Source of the DNA: an uncultured Succinatimonas sp.
GTDB taxonomy: Bacteria > Pseudomonadota > Gammaproteobacteria > Enterobacterales > Succinivibrionaceae
Assembly (NCBI GenBank): GCA_905201175.1
Contig: CAJKNC010000100.1
Location: 1-5,636, forward strand
Length of the DNA stretch: 5,636 nucleotides
Direction: 5' to 3'
The position numbers were made by a program, and so were the translations under genes. A model generated the notes under the pieces. It saw nothing but the letters and a program-made list of their open reading frames with translations, made no database searches and had not been told where the DNA came from. Numbering within the stretch: position 1 is the first letter of the stretch; each line of letters opens with the position of its first letter. Below are positions 5,054 to 5,636 of the stretch, piece by piece.

Positions 5054-5479
5054 ATGTTACAACCAGGCTGCATGTATTGCGACAGCGTATGTGCTCATCG
5101 CGACAGTCTAATGATAAAGATCTGTGATTTTAAGCAAGGTACGCTTTATCTTTTCCGTGATCAAAAGAATCTTGGCCGCTGCATCTTAGCTGCTAAGGAA
5201 CATTACAATGACTTAACTGAAATGGCTCCTGAAGATCTTCACGAGTTTTGGGATGAGGTGGCTGAAGTTGCTAAAGCTATTCATCGAGCCTTCCATCCTG
5301 ACAAGATCAACTATGGCAGCTATGCTGATGTCGTTAAGCACTTGCATATCCACATTGTTCCTAAGTATATTGGCGGACCTAACTGGGGCGGTCCTTTTGC
5401 CGACGATAATCCTAAAACATTATCTGATGAAGAGTATCAAAAGATTATTGATACCTTCAAGAAAGAATTAGGCAAGTAA
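5054..5479 (+). CDS. HIT family protein (Hint-like nucleotide hydrolase)
   Basis: This 141-residue cytoplasmic protein belongs to the histidine triad superfamily, which hydrolyses nucleotide phosphoramidates or dinucleoside polyphosphates through a covalent nucleotidyl-histidine intermediate. The triad HLHIHIV (96-102) fits H-x-H-x-H-x-x, with H98 the expected nucleophile. An N-terminal CMYC (C6, C9) together with H50 and a triad histidine probably forms the structural zinc site seen in many bacterial HIT proteins. GRCILAAKEHYNDL (41-54) and the helix 60-80 match the family core. The region after the triad, GGPNWGGPF (107-115), is a typical substrate-side loop in this subgroup. Length is normal. 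The start is well supported by AGAGGA (5041-5046), 7 bases before the ATG. It is a single-gene unit between two terminators. The exact nucleotide substrate cannot be told from sequence. Confidence 0.94.
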   Translation: MLQPGCMYCDSVCAHRDSLMIKICDFKQGTLYLFRDQKNLGRCILAAKEHYNDLTEMAPEDLHEFWDEVAEVAKAIHRAFHPDKINYGSYADVVKHLHIHIVPKYIGGPNWGGPFADDNPKTLSDEEYQKIIDTFKKELGK

Positions 5480-5491
5480 GCTTTTATGTTA

Positions 5492-5523
5492 AAAGCCTTC
5501 ATAGAAAAGACTATGAAGGCTTT
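5492..5523. terminator. Hairpin terminator after the HIT gene
   Basis: A perfect 13-bp stem (AAAGCCTTCATAG at 5492-5504, CTATGAAGGCTTT at 5511-5523) closes a 6-base loop (AAAAGA), starting 13 bases after the HIT stop. On the plus strand the T-run is short, mostly the stem's own TTT before AATTATTTC. On the minus strand the stem ends in TTTT. It probably terminates the HIT transcript and may also stop minus-strand transcription from beyond the right edge. Confidence 0.85.
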
Positions 5524-5636
5524 AATTATTTCATTACAATCTCTAATAAATTCAAGCTCTGCCCTTATTTAATCCTATTTTTTAAAATTTTAACCAGCTG
5601 ATATTTTTATTGAAAGCAGCTCCGGCATTTTTATAT
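5524..5636. other. Right-edge tail with no gene that can be called
   Basis: This is AT-rich DNA with two ambiguous signals. On the minus strand an open frame enters from the edge at 5635 and ends at TAA (5582-5584), giving 17 residues ending SWLKF; it could be the C-terminus of a gene outside the window, converging on the HIT terminator. On the plus strand TTGAAA (5610-5615) is followed 16 bases later by TATAT at the very edge (5632-5636), which could be a promoter for a plus-strand gene beyond the window. These readings point to different neighbours, and neither can be decided here. Confidence 0.3.

Noticed and set aside
5253..5471. Alternative plus frame inside the HIT gene
   Set aside because: It overlaps the histidine-triad coding region in another frame and has no recognisable features.

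Overview
The window reads as ordinary chromosomal DNA from an AT-rich bacterium. The best clue to its origin is the minus-strand phosphodiesterase, which matches enterobacterial YfcE closely through its metal-binding core. The FGGY kinase and HIT protein are of types common in gut anaerobes. Together these suggest an AT-rich, host-associated gammaproteobacterium such as a member of the Succinivibrionaceae. That placement is inferred from protein recognition and base composition; no marker gene is present.

Layout from left to right: (1) 67-300 (+), a small secreted protein of unknown function with no clear Shine-Dalgarno; (2) 301-337, a strong bidirectional terminator shared with the converging gene; (3) 369-821 (-), a YhcH/YjgK/YiaL-family sugar-handling cupin; (4) 988-1572 (-), yfcE, a metal-dependent phosphodiesterase; (5) about 1573-1726, a divergent control region; (6) 1727-3124 (+), a DHA2-type MFS exporter, whose first in-frame ATG at 1592 is probably not its start; (7) 3125-3273, a promoter region with an extended -10, a LacI/GalR-like palindrome and a leader hairpin that touches the ribosome binding site; (8) 3274-4872 (+), an FGGY-family sugar kinase; (9) 4901-4929, its terminator; (10) 5054-5479 (+), a HIT-family nucleotide hydrolase with a hairpin terminator after it; (11) 5524-5636, a tail with no gene that can be called with confidence. 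No gap between genes exceeds 300 bases.

Most genes look like independent units. Most are bounded by their own promoter-like signals or terminators; the exceptions are yfcE and the MFS gene, which have no strong terminator of their own. The YhcH-like protein and the FGGY kinase both belong to families that act on sugars, but they lie on opposite strands about 2.5 kb apart, so any shared pathway is speculative. I see no mobile element, CRISPR array, tRNA, rRNA or defence system. I do not see an undescribed multi-gene system. The most interesting items are the control region of the kinase gene and the small secreted protein at the left edge.
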